Program-made: the position numbers and the translations under genes
Assembly: GCF_003862495.1 (NCBI RefSeq)
Contig: NZ_RRCH01000014.1
Coordinates: forward strand, 186,001-250,000
Length of the DNA stretch: 64,000 nt
Source: Halocatena pleomorpha
GTDB lineage: Archaea; Halobacteriota; Halobacteria; Halobacteriales; Haloarculaceae
Reading direction: 5' to 3'
Shown: piece by piece, positions 52,459-61,891 of the stretch
Position numbering within the stretch: position 1 is the stretch's first letter
Layout: the number at the start of each line of letters is the position of its first letter
Notes under the pieces: generated by a model
Told to the model about the DNA's origin: nothing
The model's input: the letters and a program-made list of their open reading frames with translations, nothing else
Databases searched by the model: none

Positions 52459-53004
52459 ATGGAAGAACAAGACGTAACCCCGGAGGCGTACACGGTGGAT
52501 GAGCTCTCAGATGAGATCGAATCGATCGATGATCCTGCGACGCTCAAGGAGATGTACGACGCCGAGACCGAACAGCAGAATCGAACAGGAGCCAAAGAGG
52601 CCATCGAAGCGCGACTCGAAGAACTGGACGCTGATGCCAATACGAAGGCGGAGTCCATCGAAGAAACGAGAGACGCGATCGAACGCAGTCTCGAATCGAT
52701 CGACGGGACCGAAGACACGAGTGGCGACTCTGATGAGGCGGTACGCGGTTCCATCGGAGAAATCCAAGCGCACGTTCGTGATCGGTTGCCAGAGCTGATC
52801 GATCAACCGCTCGATTCGATTATTGAGGTGGATCGGGACGAAGAGGGGTGGCGAGTCATCGTTGAATGCATCGAACGACGTTCGGTGCCGGATACACAGG
52901 ACATCCTTGGTCGGTATGAGATCCGTCTCGGTGCGGACGGACAGATCCATCGGTACCGGCGTCGCAACCGGTATCGACGGGACGACACCAGTCCCGTGGA
53001 GTGA
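52459..53004 (+). CDS. gvpO: Gas vesicle protein GvpO
   Basis: 181 residues. The conserved C-terminal half (EGWRVIVECIERRSVPDTQD, then ILGRYEIRLGADGQIHRYRRRNRYRR) is diagnostic of GvpO, preceded by a helical charged N-terminus. GvpO is essential for haloarchaeal vesicle formation and influences expression of the cluster. Directly follows gvpA; gvpC and gvpN, which usually lie between them, are missing. Confidence 0.92.
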   Translation: MEEQDVTPEAYTVDELSDEIESIDDPATLKEMYDAETEQQNRTGAKEAIEARLEELDADANTKAESIEETRDAIERSLESIDGTEDTSGDSDEAVRGSIGEIQAHVRDRLPELIDQPLDSIIEVDRDEEGWRVIVECIERRSVPDTQDILGRYEIRLGADGQIHRYRRRNRYRRDDTSPVE

Positions 53005-53140
53005 CGATCACGCTTTCGACGAGCCGTGACCGAAACGATAGCCGCCACTGTGTCGAACCTGTCGATCACCCGCCTTGTTCGCCGCAAGCATCGCATACTC
53101 CGCCGTGGCGACCGAACGTTCTCTCGATATGGCTTCGGAG

Positions 53141-54127
53141 ATGACCGCCTACGTGATCGAAGAGCACGGCGATCCGGACGTTTTTGCTCGGACGACGACC
53201 GACGTTCCCGATCCTGCTCCGAACGAGATCCGCGTTGAAGTCGTTGCATCGAGTCTCAACCCCGTTGATTACAAGATTCGTCAGGGAGCGATCCCGGATT
53301 TCTCGCCCGAACTCCCCGCGATCCTTCACTGTGACGTTGCTGGCGTCGTTGACGCCGTTGGGGAGAACGTCACGACGTTCGAACCGGGAGACGCGGTGTA
53401 CGGTATGCCTGGTGGTGCACGACGACACGGCTCGCTTGCTGAGTACGTCGTCGGCCATGCAGGAACGTTCGCTCACGCCCCGGAGACGATCCCGCTTGCG
53501 GACGCTGCGGCGCTACCGGTCGTCGCGCTCACTGCATGGGAGATGCTCACCGACAAAACGACCGTCGGTATCGGTGATGAGGTTCTCGTGTACGGCGGGG
53601 CTGGCGGTGTCGGTCACATTGGTGTTCAACTCGCTGACTGGCTCGGCGCGGACGTGACCGCAACGGCGAGTAGCGACGATAAGCGCGCGTTCGCGGCCGA
53701 TCTCGGTGCCGACGCAACCGTCGACTACACCACGACCGATGTTGAGACGTACGTCGAAGCGCACGCCAGCAATGGCGGTTTCGATGTCGTTTTCGATCCG
53801 GTCGGTGACGACCACCTCCAAACGGCGTTCGAGGCTGTCTGTCCGTACGGAACCGTTGTGACGACCGAGTCGAGTTCGACGCAGGATCTCGCAGCGATGC
53901 ACCAGCGATCACTCACTCTCGGGGTCGTCCTTGTCATCCTTCCTGTGTTGCTCGGAGAACGGCAGGCGCGGATCGGTGATGAACTCGCTGACATCGCACG
54001 TCTCGTCGACGACGGCGCTATCGAACCTCATATCGAGGAACGCTTTCCCTTCGCTGCTGTCGCTGACGCCCACCGGCTAGGAGAGGACGGCTCGTTCAAC
54101 GGAAAGATCTTGCTCCTCAACGAGTAG
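53141..54127 (+). CDS. NADPH:quinone reductase/zeta-crystallin-like oxidoreductase
   Basis: 328-residue medium-chain reductase without the zinc site. SSLNPVDYKIRQG and LHCDVAGVVDAVGENVTTFEPGDAVYG form the N-terminal barrel. The NADPH-binding GGAGGVGHIGVQLADWLGADVTATASS completes the Rossmann region. It probably reduces quinones or enones. Start at MTAYVIEEHG; the in-frame ATG twelve bases earlier (53129) is an alternative. Confidence 0.9.
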   Translation: MTAYVIEEHGDPDVFARTTTDVPDPAPNEIRVEVVASSLNPVDYKIRQGAIPDFSPELPAILHCDVAGVVDAVGENVTTFEPGDAVYGMPGGARRHGSLAEYVVGHAGTFAHAPETIPLADAAALPVVALTAWEMLTDKTTVGIGDEVLVYGGAGGVGHIGVQLADWLGADVTATASSDDKRAFAADLGADATVDYTTTDVETYVEAHASNGGFDVVFDPVGDDHLQTAFEAVCPYGTVVTTESSSTQDLAAMHQRSLTLGVVLVILPVLLGERQARIGDELADIARLVDDGAIEPHIEERFPFAAVADAHRLGEDGSFNGKILLLNE

Positions 54128-54217
54128 CACTGCAGAAGCAGACGAACTCCGTCTATATCTTCACCTTGTCGCCAGAACCACTTAAAGAATCCACGCCTCC
54201 AATCGACGCGGTGACAC

Positions 54218-54994
54218 TCAGGATTTGCTCCCCCATCCGAACGAAAGCCAGCCTCCGTCCGGGTGCAGGATTTCACCGGTCATGAAATGGTTCGCCTCTG
54301 CGAGGAACGTCGCGCAGTTGGCGACTTCCTCGACGGTTCCGAACCGTCCAAGCGGTGTTCGGTCGATCACATCAGCCTCCTCGAAACCGATCTCGTCTTG
54401 GGCGTCGTCTACCATCTCGGTTCGGATGTAACCCGGTGCGATGGCGTTGACGTACACGTCGTGTTCGGCCCATTCGACAGCCAAACACCGGGTGAGATTG
54501 TTCACTCCACCTTTTGAGGTGTTGTACGGTGTCCGTCCGGTTTGGCCCTGTTCACCCATCATGCTAGAGATGTTGATGATACTCCCACCGGAATCCTGTG
54601 CTATCATCTGTGTGCCCGCCAGTTTTGCGCCGATGAACGTTCCTGTCAGATTCACGTCGATGACGCGTTGCCAGTCGTCCACCGACATCTCCTCGACAGG
54701 GCCACGAATGTTTATTCCAGCATTGTTCACCCACACGTCCACGGAACCGAATTCAGAGACGGTTCGATCAACGAGCGCCTGCATAGCGTCCACGTCCGTC
54801 ACGTCTGCTTCGATCGGCGTGACTGTCCCCGTTTCGGCAGTGATTTCTTCTGCAGCGTCGTTCGCTCGCGTTTGCGAGCGGGAGTTGACAACGACGTTCG
54901 CACCCTGTGCTGTGAACTCCTGTGCGATCCCGAATCCAATACCGCTGCTCGATCCCGTTACCACGGCCGTTTGACCGTCTAATGTGGTGGACAT
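54218..54994 (-). CDS. Short-chain dehydrogenase/reductase
   Basis: 258-residue SDR with TGSSSGIG, NNAGINI, ISSMMGEQG and YNTSKGG motifs all intact; NSR after strand 2 favours NADP. Most like haloarchaeal 3-oxoacyl-ACP reductase/glucose dehydrogenase-like SDRs. Stand-alone on this strand; the ABC exporter operon precedes it. Substrate unknown. Confidence 0.9.
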   Translation of the reverse strand: MSTTLDGQTAVVTGSSSGIGFGIAQEFTAQGANVVVNSRSQTRANDAAEEITAETGTVTPIEADVTDVDAMQALVDRTVSEFGSVDVWVNNAGINIRGPVEEMSVDDWQRVIDVNLTGTFIGAKLAGTQMIAQDSGGSIINISSMMGEQGQTGRTPYNTSKGGVNNLTRCLAVEWAEHDVYVNAIAPGYIRTEMVDDAQDEIGFEEADVIDRTPLGRFGTVEEVANCATFLAEANHFMTGEILHPDGGWLSFGWGSKS

Positions 54995-55082
54995 GACTGA
55001 TGATTATCCCGCCGACTGTTGGTCATTTCGAAACGTTCACCGACCGCGGACTACTACAGCGAGTCGCGAAACGACTGTCCGC

Positions 55083-55976
55083 TCACTGCACCGCGGAACT
55101 CGACGCGCCGTGCAAGAAGTAGATGGCGACCGCTCCGAGTGCGAAGTCGAGCACCGCCAAGATCCCGAGTGCGGGAACGAGTGTGTTCCACACACCGCCA
55201 AAGCTAGTCACCTCGATGACGGTCATAACGTCTCGACCGAACATCAGGGCACGCGCGGCGTCGACACCGTACGTGATCGGATTGAGCGTGGCGACTGTTC
55301 GGACCCAGCCGGGCAGCACCTCGATCGGGAGGAATGCGCTTGAGAGGAACAACATCGGAAACTGTAGTACGTTCACTGCAATGATGGTTGACTCCTGATC
55401 ACGGGTGAGGAGCGCCACCACGTTCGAGATCGCAGTGAACCAGATCGAAAACAGGATGGCGACGAGCACGATCCCGAACGCGCCGAACACGCCCGTCTTC
55501 ACGTACTCGTTTAGCGATGCGCCTGTATCCAGCGTGAGGAGCACGTAGCCGAGCACGAGGATGATGGTGACTTGTACGACGATCCTGATGACCTCCGAAA
55601 GGGATTTTCCGAGAAACACCGCGCCGCGGTGGAGCGGCGAGACGAGCAGTTTCTCGAACATACCGCTCTCGATATCCTCGACCTGACCGATCCCGGATGT
55701 TGTTGCGGCAATCATTGCAGTCTGGATCACGATTGCCGGCACCAGATACGTAATGTAGCTCGCTTCCGTTCCGAGGCTCTGGCTGATCGTCCCTTCCATG
55801 ATTCCGCCGAACACCTCTGTGAACAACACGAGGAAAACGAGCGGGTTCAACAGTGAGGACGTTACCACGAACGGATTCCGGACTGTCTTCATCAGCCACC
55901 GCTTCAGGACGATCCACGTGTCCCGAACGAAGCCGTTTCCGGTCGTCTTCTGTCCATCTGGCGTTTCGGCGCTCAT
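55083..55976 (-). CDS. ABC-2 type permease, drug or lipid exporter
   Basis: 297 residues, six hydrophobic segments. Typical ABC-2 N-terminus (WIVLKRWLMKTVRNPFVVTSSLLNPLVFLVLFTEVFGG) and mid-region IESGMFEKLLVSPLHRGAVFLGKSLSEVI with the cytoplasmic coupling helix. DrrB/YadH-like. It overlaps the ATPase gene by four bases, and both are controlled by the divergent TetR gene. Substrate inferred as hydrophobic toxicants. Confidence 0.88.
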   Translation of the reverse strand: MSAETPDGQKTTGNGFVRDTWIVLKRWLMKTVRNPFVVTSSLLNPLVFLVLFTEVFGGIMEGTISQSLGTEASYITYLVPAIVIQTAMIAATTSGIGQVEDIESGMFEKLLVSPLHRGAVFLGKSLSEVIRIVVQVTIILVLGYVLLTLDTGASLNEYVKTGVFGAFGIVLVAILFSIWFTAISNVVALLTRDQESTIIAVNVLQFPMLFLSSAFLPIEVLPGWVRTVATLNPITYGVDAARALMFGRDVMTVIEVTSFGGVWNTLVPALGILAVLDFALGAVAIYFLHGASSSAVQ

Positions 55977-56980
55977 CGAGTCGCCTCCGTGGTTGCCGTT
56001 GCTTCTGCGTCCACTCCATTGACTTCCACGTCGTTCCCGTCTGTGATCGTGAGGAACACGTCGTCGAGCGTCGGATCACGGATGTTGAATCCGGTGACGG
56101 TGATTCCTGCGTCCATCAGCGCAGCGAGAAGTTCCGTCCCTTGCTGTCTAGCTGCCGTCGATCGGATGCTGAGTCCTGTTTCAGTGCGATCGATCGGTGT
56201 GCCGTCGAACACGTCAGTCTCGGTGGCAACGCGGTGAGCGCGTTCGAGGGTCTCCTCGGGATCAGCGATTTCGATGTCGAGGACAGCACCACCGACGCGA
56301 TCTTTGAGTTCGGCGGGCGAACCGGACGCGACGATTTCACCGTTTCGGAGGACGCCGATCCGGTCACAGAGCTGATCGGCCTCTTCTAAGTACTGGGTCG
56401 TCAGAAAGATCGTCGTCCCGCGCTCGTTAATGTGCTCGAAGTAGTCCCATAGCCGGTTTCGAGCCTTTGGATCCAACCCTGTCGTCGGTTCGTCGAGGAA
56501 GACGATCGGCGGCTCGTGGACCAACGCGGTCGCCGCGTCGAGGCGCTTTTTCATCCCTCCGGAAAACTCTTTAGCTGGTTTGCCCGCGACATCTGCGAGA
56601 TCGACCAGATCGAGTAGGTCGTCGATCCGGGCGGTCCGTTCGTCGGCCGGCACCCCGTAGATCTCACAAGCGAACTGAATGTTCTCGCGCGCGGTGAGTT
56701 CGAGATCCACGCTGGTCTCTTGGGCCATATACCCGATCGACTCGCGCACTGCCCGCGGTTCGTCCGCAACATCGTAGCTGTTGACGGTGACGGTGCCTCC
56801 TGTCGGTTCGAGTAGTGTCGTCAGAACCTTTATCGTCGTCGTTTTGCCGGCTCCGTTCGCCCCGAGAAATCCGAACAGTTCGCCGTTCGGGATCGTGAGT
56901 GTGAGATCGGTAACGGCTTCCGTTCCGTCGGCGTAGGTCAATTCAACGTGTTGGGCGTCGATTGCGTTCGCCTCGCTCAT
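55973..56980 (-). CDS. ABC transporter ATPase, DrrA-like
   Basis: 335 residues. Walker A GANGAGKTT, signature FSGGMKKRLDAA, Walker B IVFLDEPTTGLD and H-loop TTQYLEEADQL are complete. After about residue 220 there is the DrrA-type C-terminal domain (DRVGGAVLDIEIADPEETLERA). Paired with the ABC-2 permease for efflux. The start MSEANAIDAQ lies about 28 bases from a TATA box that overlaps that of the divergent tetR gene. Confidence 0.9.
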   Translation of the reverse strand: MSEANAIDAQHVELTYADGTEAVTDLTLTIPNGELFGFLGANGAGKTTTIKVLTTLLEPTGGTVTVNSYDVADEPRAVRESIGYMAQETSVDLELTARENIQFACEIYGVPADERTARIDDLLDLVDLADVAGKPAKEFSGGMKKRLDAATALVHEPPIVFLDEPTTGLDPKARNRLWDYFEHINERGTTIFLTTQYLEEADQLCDRIGVLRNGEIVASGSPAELKDRVGGAVLDIEIADPEETLERAHRVATETDVFDGTPIDRTETGLSIRSTAARQQGTELLAALMDAGITVTGFNIRDPTLDDVFLTITDGNDVEVNGVDAEATATTEATR

Positions 56981-57003
56981 GTCCGTCCGATCGAAGTGGC
57001 AAG

Positions 57004-57012
57004 ACATATACT
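57004..57012. promoter_or_regulatory. Shared TATA element for divergent ABC exporter and tetR genes
   Basis: ACATATACT and its complement lie about 27 bases from the ABC start codon (56980) and about 27 bases from the tetR start (57035), so one AT-rich core appears to serve both directions. Both messages would be nearly leaderless. Confidence 0.45.
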
Positions 57013-57015
57013 TTG

Positions 57016-57033
57016 TGAATGAATATTCATTCA
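57016..57033. promoter_or_regulatory. Perfect 18-bp palindrome, TetR operator
   Basis: TGAATGAATATTCATTCA lies immediately upstream of the TetR gene (one base before the ATG) and four bases after the shared TATA element. TetR-family operators of this form overlap the promoter and block both divergent genes when bound. Confidence 0.75.
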
Positions 57034-57034
57034 T

Positions 57035-57658
57035 ATGGATGCACCAAAACCGTTCCAGTGCTCACCAGAGGACACCAATTCTCAGATCATGCAAGCGAGC
57101 TACGAGGCGCTGCGGAAACACGGTTATTCGGATCTCACGGTACAGCGCATTGGTGACGAATTCCCCAAGAGCAAATCTCTCATATATCAGCATTACGATG
57201 GGAAAGACGAGCTCCTCGTGGCGTTGCTCGAATTCCTTCTCGAACAGCTCAAAACCAATGTGCCGACCGACGATTTCGATGACGCACACGAGCATCTGAA
57301 AGCGCTTATCGAGCACACTGTGCCAGCGTCGTTCGACTCCGAACACACTGGTTTCATGGGTGCGGTCGCAGCGCTCCGTGGTCAAGCCCCCCACGACGAC
57401 GCGTACCGCGAACAGTTCGCTAAGATCAGCGCGTTCCACCGGGAGCACGTGGCCGATATCATCCGTAACGGGATCGATCAGGGCGTGTTCCGAGACGTGG
57501 ATCCGGAACAAAGCGCCGCGTTTCTCACGACGGCCATTCACGGCGTACGGAATCAGCGGGTGACCACCGGTAACGACGAGCCGGTTGAGACGTTGCGCCG
57601 TGAACTGTTTGCATACATCCGGATACGGCTACTCACCGACACCGAAAACGGACAGTAA
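57035..57658 (+). CDS. TetR/AcrR-family transcriptional regulator
   Basis: 207 residues. N-terminal HTH: IMQASYEALRKHGYSDLTVQRIGDEFPKSKSLIYQHYDGKDELLVALLEFLL, the TetR signature. The C-terminal helical ligand-binding domain of 140 residues ends with HGVRNQRVTTG. Expected to repress the divergent ABC exporter and itself through the palindrome at 57016-57033; inducer unknown. Confidence 0.92.
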   Translation: MDAPKPFQCSPEDTNSQIMQASYEALRKHGYSDLTVQRIGDEFPKSKSLIYQHYDGKDELLVALLEFLLEQLKTNVPTDDFDDAHEHLKALIEHTVPASFDSEHTGFMGAVAALRGQAPHDDAYREQFAKISAFHREHVADIIRNGIDQGVFRDVDPEQSAAFLTTAIHGVRNQRVTTGNDEPVETLRRELFAYIRIRLLTDTENGQ

Positions 57659-57803
57659 CCGACGGACCGGATACGTTGATACGACGGGTAATGACGCGAA
57701 GTCGCCGGCAGCCCGCCGTCTCTGTCCGATGCTACGGCCGGATCAGACAAACTATTTCGAATGAAATATCAGTACAGTGTTCGACTCCTCGAACGTCGAA
57801 CCG

Positions 57804-58487
57804 TCACGTGCTGGTGAGTTCGTTGACGAGTGATCGCAGACCGGGGAACTCGTAGGTCGGTTCAGCAGATAGGGATAGATCGAGTCGGTGTTCCCGGCGC
57901 AGGAACGCCGAGTCGATCCCGGCCCGTTCGGCCGCGATGATATCTTTCTCGCTGTCACCGACGTAGAGGGCAGCGTTCGTGTTCAGATCGTCGAGAGCAC
58001 GATTGATGTAATGGGGATTCGGTTTCTTCCGGTGTGCACCGACCACCGTCGGCTCTCGGCCGTAGTACGTTTCAAAGCGATCCATCAAGCCGTGGTGGTT
58101 GAGGATGAACTCGATTGTTTTGTGTTGGTTGTTGCTGACGAGACCGAGGGTATGGGTGAGGTCACGGAGGGCGTCGACATCGCTGTACAGCGCTTTCCGT
58201 CCGGTTCGAATATCTACTCGTTGAACAGCCGTCGCGTGTGCCTCCTGGCGCGGCCACCACTCTTCAGGATCCAGGCCGTACCGATCGTAGACCTCATCGA
58301 TCGGAACACGGTCCTCGTGGATACAGCGCTGAACGAACGCCTCGTCGGCCGTGACGTCGAACTCGTCGAAGCTGTTGTAGACCGCCTCTATCAGTCGCTG
58401 GCGGTCGGTTCGTTCGATGAGAACGCCGTCGTTGTCGAAGACGACAGCGTCGTACTCACAGTCGATTGTGGGCGTCGACGCACACAT
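57804..58487 (-). CDS. HAD-superfamily phosphatase
   Basis: 227 residues. Catalytic DxD in VVFDNDGVLIERTDR (D18 and D20 region), cap domain (35-95), VSNNQHKT motif II, KPNPHYI motif III lysine, and GDSEKDIIAAERAG motif IV. Closest in form to phosphoglycolate phosphatase-like HADs of Halobacteria. Substrate unknown. Start at MCAST; two codons further upstream offer another ATG. Confidence 0.85.
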   Translation of the reverse strand: MCASTPTIDCEYDAVVFDNDGVLIERTDRQRLIEAVYNSFDEFDVTADEAFVQRCIHEDRVPIDEVYDRYGLDPEEWWPRQEAHATAVQRVDIRTGRKALYSDVDALRDLTHTLGLVSNNQHKTIEFILNHHGLMDRFETYYGREPTVVGAHRKKPNPHYINRALDDLNTNAALYVGDSEKDIIAAERAGIDSAFLRREHRLDLSLSAEPTYEFPGLRSLVNELTST

Positions 58488-58719
58488 GTGCAACTTGTAC
58501 TAGATGAATGTGCCTCGACGCTTTTATTCTGTGTGGTGTCGGCAGATCTCCACGTTCTGCTTTTTGCGAGTCGCTGAGTGCGCGTTCGGTCGATAGCCAA
58601 AACAGCGATTCAGACTGTTTTCTAGTTCACAGAAACAGATCGTCAAGAGGATATACGATTGAACCATCAGTTCGTGACCGCACACAAACCTGAATGGGTT
58701 AGCTGGGAGGACGGTAGTT

Positions 58720-59438
58720 ATGACCGGAGCCGGTCTGGAATCGGACGTGCATCTGCGCGTCGCTTCGCTGATGAAGGAACGAACGTCGTCGCTGATATCG
58801 TTGAGGAGACCGGCCGTGAAACAGTCGATCTCATTGCGGACGCTGGCGGTAACGCGACGTTTGTCGAAGTCGACGTTTCCGATCTCGGGTCGGTTGAGCG
58901 CGTGACCAGCATCGACGCGGAAGTGTGGGACAAACTGCTTGACATCAATCTGAAGGGCGTCTGGGCGTGTATGAAGGCCGAATTTCCTGTTATTGCGGAG
59001 CACGGCGGTGGCGCGGTCGTCAACACCGCTTCTGAGGCTGGCCTAGTCGGAATGGGTGGTCTTGCCAGTTGCTCGGCCAGCAAGCACGGTGTTGTCGGCC
59101 TAACGAAATCAGTCGCGCTCGAATACGCCAGTCGAGACAGCAGAGTCAATGCGATCGCACCCGGGCCGACCAAGACGAATATTCAGGCTAGCTTGGTGGA
59201 TGCGCCTACTGATAGGTCGTCACTATTAGATCGGATCAAGACGGCCATTGAACTGCTTCGAACAGCGGTTCGGACGGTTCGAGCTGATTTCGACGCGTCA
59301 GCTATGCGTGACGTTCTGATGAACCGTATTGCGGATCCGGAGGAAATAGCTGGCGTAGTGGCCTTTCTCTGTTCATCCGATGCCTCCTATATCACTGGGC
59401 ATACGGTGCCCGTTAACGGCGGTCAGACAGCAGACTGA
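58720..59438 (+). pseudogene. Decayed short-chain dehydrogenase
   Basis: Fragments of an SDR close to the intact one at 46149-46904. The ATG at 58720 begins MTGAG; the frame is lost by one missing base at 58733/58734, after which SGIGRASARRFADEGTNVV continues in the second frame. Around 58901-58913 the chain jumps from DVSDLGSVER to IDAEVWDKLLDINLKGVW, missing about 35 residues including the NNAG motif. The catalytic Tyr of YxxxK is Cys (TGC at 59070-59072, CSASKHG). Residues after that remain normal. An in-frame ORF from 58659 would span most of it but lacks a good start. Confidence 0.7.
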
Positions 59439-59473
59439 ACGATGTCGTTTTCTTCGGGGGCGACAGATCCCAT

Positions 59474-61891
59474 CTACGGTGACCACCGCTTGAACCAACG
59501 AGCCGCTTTCGATGTGATTCCAAGGTCTCGTTTCGCCATGATGACCGTGTTTTCCGCCCGGTGACCAACCTCTTCAGGAATTGCACCGAACACAAACTGT
59601 TCTAGCAATCCTTCCCGAGTCGCGCCGATGATCGTAATGTCGTGCTCGGCTGACTGATCGATGATGGTATCAGCGACATTGGTTCCTTCCAACACTTGTT
59701 GTTCAGTGGGGATTTCTTCATCAATGTCAGCAGTGGTCGCGTCGAGTCGCTCTTTGGCGTCCGCCCAGTCCTCCTCGGACGCGGTGGGACCGAGCACACG
59801 CACGATATCGATTTGCGCATCGGTTGTTCGAGCGATCGACTGTGCGATCTCGGCAGCGAACGTCGAGTGTGGGCCTCCAGCGGTCGGCAGCAAAATCGAT
59901 TCGATATCTTTGACAGGGCCGATTTTCTTGACCAGTACGTCACACGGGGCGTTGGTAACGACTGTATCGATATTACTGCCGAGTACGAAGTCGCGTCGGC
60001 GGCGCTGCTTCCCCCGCCACCCCATCACTAATAACTCGGAGTCGTACTGTTCGACTGTGTTCAAAATTGCTCGTGCGACATCATGGCCGACGCGGATCGT
60101 GCCTTTGACCGGGATGTCGGCGTCGCTCGTCTCGACGAATGAGATCGCCTGATCAATCACCTCGCGTTCGTCATCAATGAACTGCTCGCCTTGATCGATC
60201 GGCGTCTGCTGGGGCACCGTAACGACGCTAATAACGTGAATTTCGGCGTCACGATCCCGTGCCAGATCAATAGCAGTCTGCAGTAGCGATTCCACACTCT
60301 CTGGATTGGCAATTGGGACAACGATTTCCGTCTCCCGCGAGGCAGGTGACCGCTCGGCCACAACTATTGGGGTCTCCTCTTCGAGCTTTTCGGCTTCCTT
60401 CTCGGCTGAATAACCGTAGTAGATCACTAACCCAAGCGCCATCCAGATCGCTGTGACACTCAGAGCGACCAATCCTTCGTTGCCACTGCCAATACCGATC
60501 GCTGCCAACCCGAGTTCATAAATAATGAACGGCAGCAGGATGAGCAGGAGAACAATCCCGATAACTGGTGGCCACGGCATATAGGGGATCGTGTACGTGC
60601 GGGGGAGATCCGGATGGGTGCTTCGCATCTTGATAACTGTCCAGTTCACCTGTAAAAACAGCAGAATAAACATGATGTCTGCAGCAGCAGCGACACTTTC
60701 GATGGGGAGCGTGACAGCCATCACCACGATAATAATCATTGAGATAAATATCGCTACGTGTGGGGTTTTCTTCTCCGGGTGAATCTGGTTGAACGTCCCT
60801 GGTAGTACGCGGTCACGTCCCATTGCAAACGAGACCCGACTGGAGGAGTAGACCGTCGCATTGAGCGCACTGATAGTTGAGGCCAGCCCGGCGATAATCA
60901 ATAGAGCGGCACCGTATGGGAGGAACTGCTCAGCAGCACGAATGAGTCCAAGTTCGCCGAGTTCCTGAAGCGCTTGCCAGACGGCTACCTCACTTGGCGG
61001 CCGCCCGATGTCTGCTACTGTGAGGAGTTCTGGCGTTATTTTGAGTCCACCGATCAGAGCGAACGCAACGAGGACGTACACCGGAACGACGATGAACAGC
61101 GAGTAGAAGACTGCCTTGGGGACGTTTTTCCCCGGATTAATGACTTCTTCACCCGATTGGACGATAATCTCGTATCCTTCGAACGCGATGAATGTAAATC
61201 CCATTGCGCCAATGATACCGGCGATACCTTCGGGAGCAAAACTGGGACGCGAGACGAATTTAGCTGGCCACGTCGGCGTACTAAACGTCGCCATGATCCC
61301 AAAGAGGATAAACAAACCAAGAATGACGAGTTTGATGACAACAACGACAATCTCTGCACTGCCTGTCTCTTCCGCACCGCGATAATTGATGTACGCGAAC
61401 GCGACGACGATGATTGCCGCGATCGTTTTTTCGATGATATGACGGGTAATAACATCGAATAGTACGAAGCTGGTGCCAAGATCAGTGAAAACTACAAAAA
61501 ATTCAGTGAGAAATACACCGAACGTCACAGCGTACAGCGAACACGCAACCGCGTGAGCAAACCAACTCATCCAACCTGCGTAGAAACCGTTTGGGTCTAC
61601 CAGTGCCTCCTTGACCCAAAGATAGCCGCCCCCTGCTTCGGGGAATGCTGCACCCAGTTCAGCATACGAGATAGCGATGAAGCCCGCAACGATTCCGTTC
61701 AGGATGAATGCGACTGTGATCGCTGGACCGGCGATCCCCGCTGCAAAGCCTGTGAGTGCGAACACACCCGCTCCGATCATCGCCCCGACACCGATCATCG
61801 TGATGTCGAGCAGACTCATGTCACGAGATAGTTCTACCTCAACCTCTCTCGTTGATCCCGCATCCCCAGATTCTGCGGATGGATCACTCAT
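59474..61891 (-). CDS. Amino-acid permease fused to two UspA domains
   Basis: 805 residues. First 470 residues are an APC-family permease with about 12 membrane helices (GVGAMIGAGVFALTGFAAG, GFTFIAFEGYEIIVQSGEEV). Residues about 500-650 and 660-790 are UspA universal stress domains (ILLPTAGGPHSTFAAEIAQ, then IIGATREGLLEQFVFGAIPEEV). Permease-UspA fusions are known in Halobacteria and may couple amino-acid uptake to adenylate levels. It converges with the pseudogene, 35 bases apart. Confidence 0.85.
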   Translation of the reverse strand: MSDPSAESGDAGSTREVEVELSRDMSLLDITMIGVGAMIGAGVFALTGFAAGIAGPAITVAFILNGIVAGFIAISYAELGAAFPEAGGGYLWVKEALVDPNGFYAGWMSWFAHAVACSLYAVTFGVFLTEFFVVFTDLGTSFVLFDVITRHIIEKTIAAIIVVAFAYINYRGAEETGSAEIVVVVIKLVILGLFILFGIMATFSTPTWPAKFVSRPSFAPEGIAGIIGAMGFTFIAFEGYEIIVQSGEEVINPGKNVPKAVFYSLFIVVPVYVLVAFALIGGLKITPELLTVADIGRPPSEVAVWQALQELGELGLIRAAEQFLPYGAALLIIAGLASTISALNATVYSSSRVSFAMGRDRVLPGTFNQIHPEKKTPHVAIFISMIIIVVMAVTLPIESVAAAADIMFILLFLQVNWTVIKMRSTHPDLPRTYTIPYMPWPPVIGIVLLLILLPFIIYELGLAAIGIGSGNEGLVALSVTAIWMALGLVIYYGYSAEKEAEKLEEETPIVVAERSPASRETEIVVPIANPESVESLLQTAIDLARDRDAEIHVISVVTVPQQTPIDQGEQFIDDEREVIDQAISFVETSDADIPVKGTIRVGHDVARAILNTVEQYDSELLVMGWRGKQRRRRDFVLGSNIDTVVTNAPCDVLVKKIGPVKDIESILLPTAGGPHSTFAAEIAQSIARTTDAQIDIVRVLGPTASEEDWADAKERLDATTADIDEEIPTEQQVLEGTNVADTIIDQSAEHDITIIGATREGLLEQFVFGAIPEEVGHRAENTVIMAKRDLGITSKAARWFKRWSP

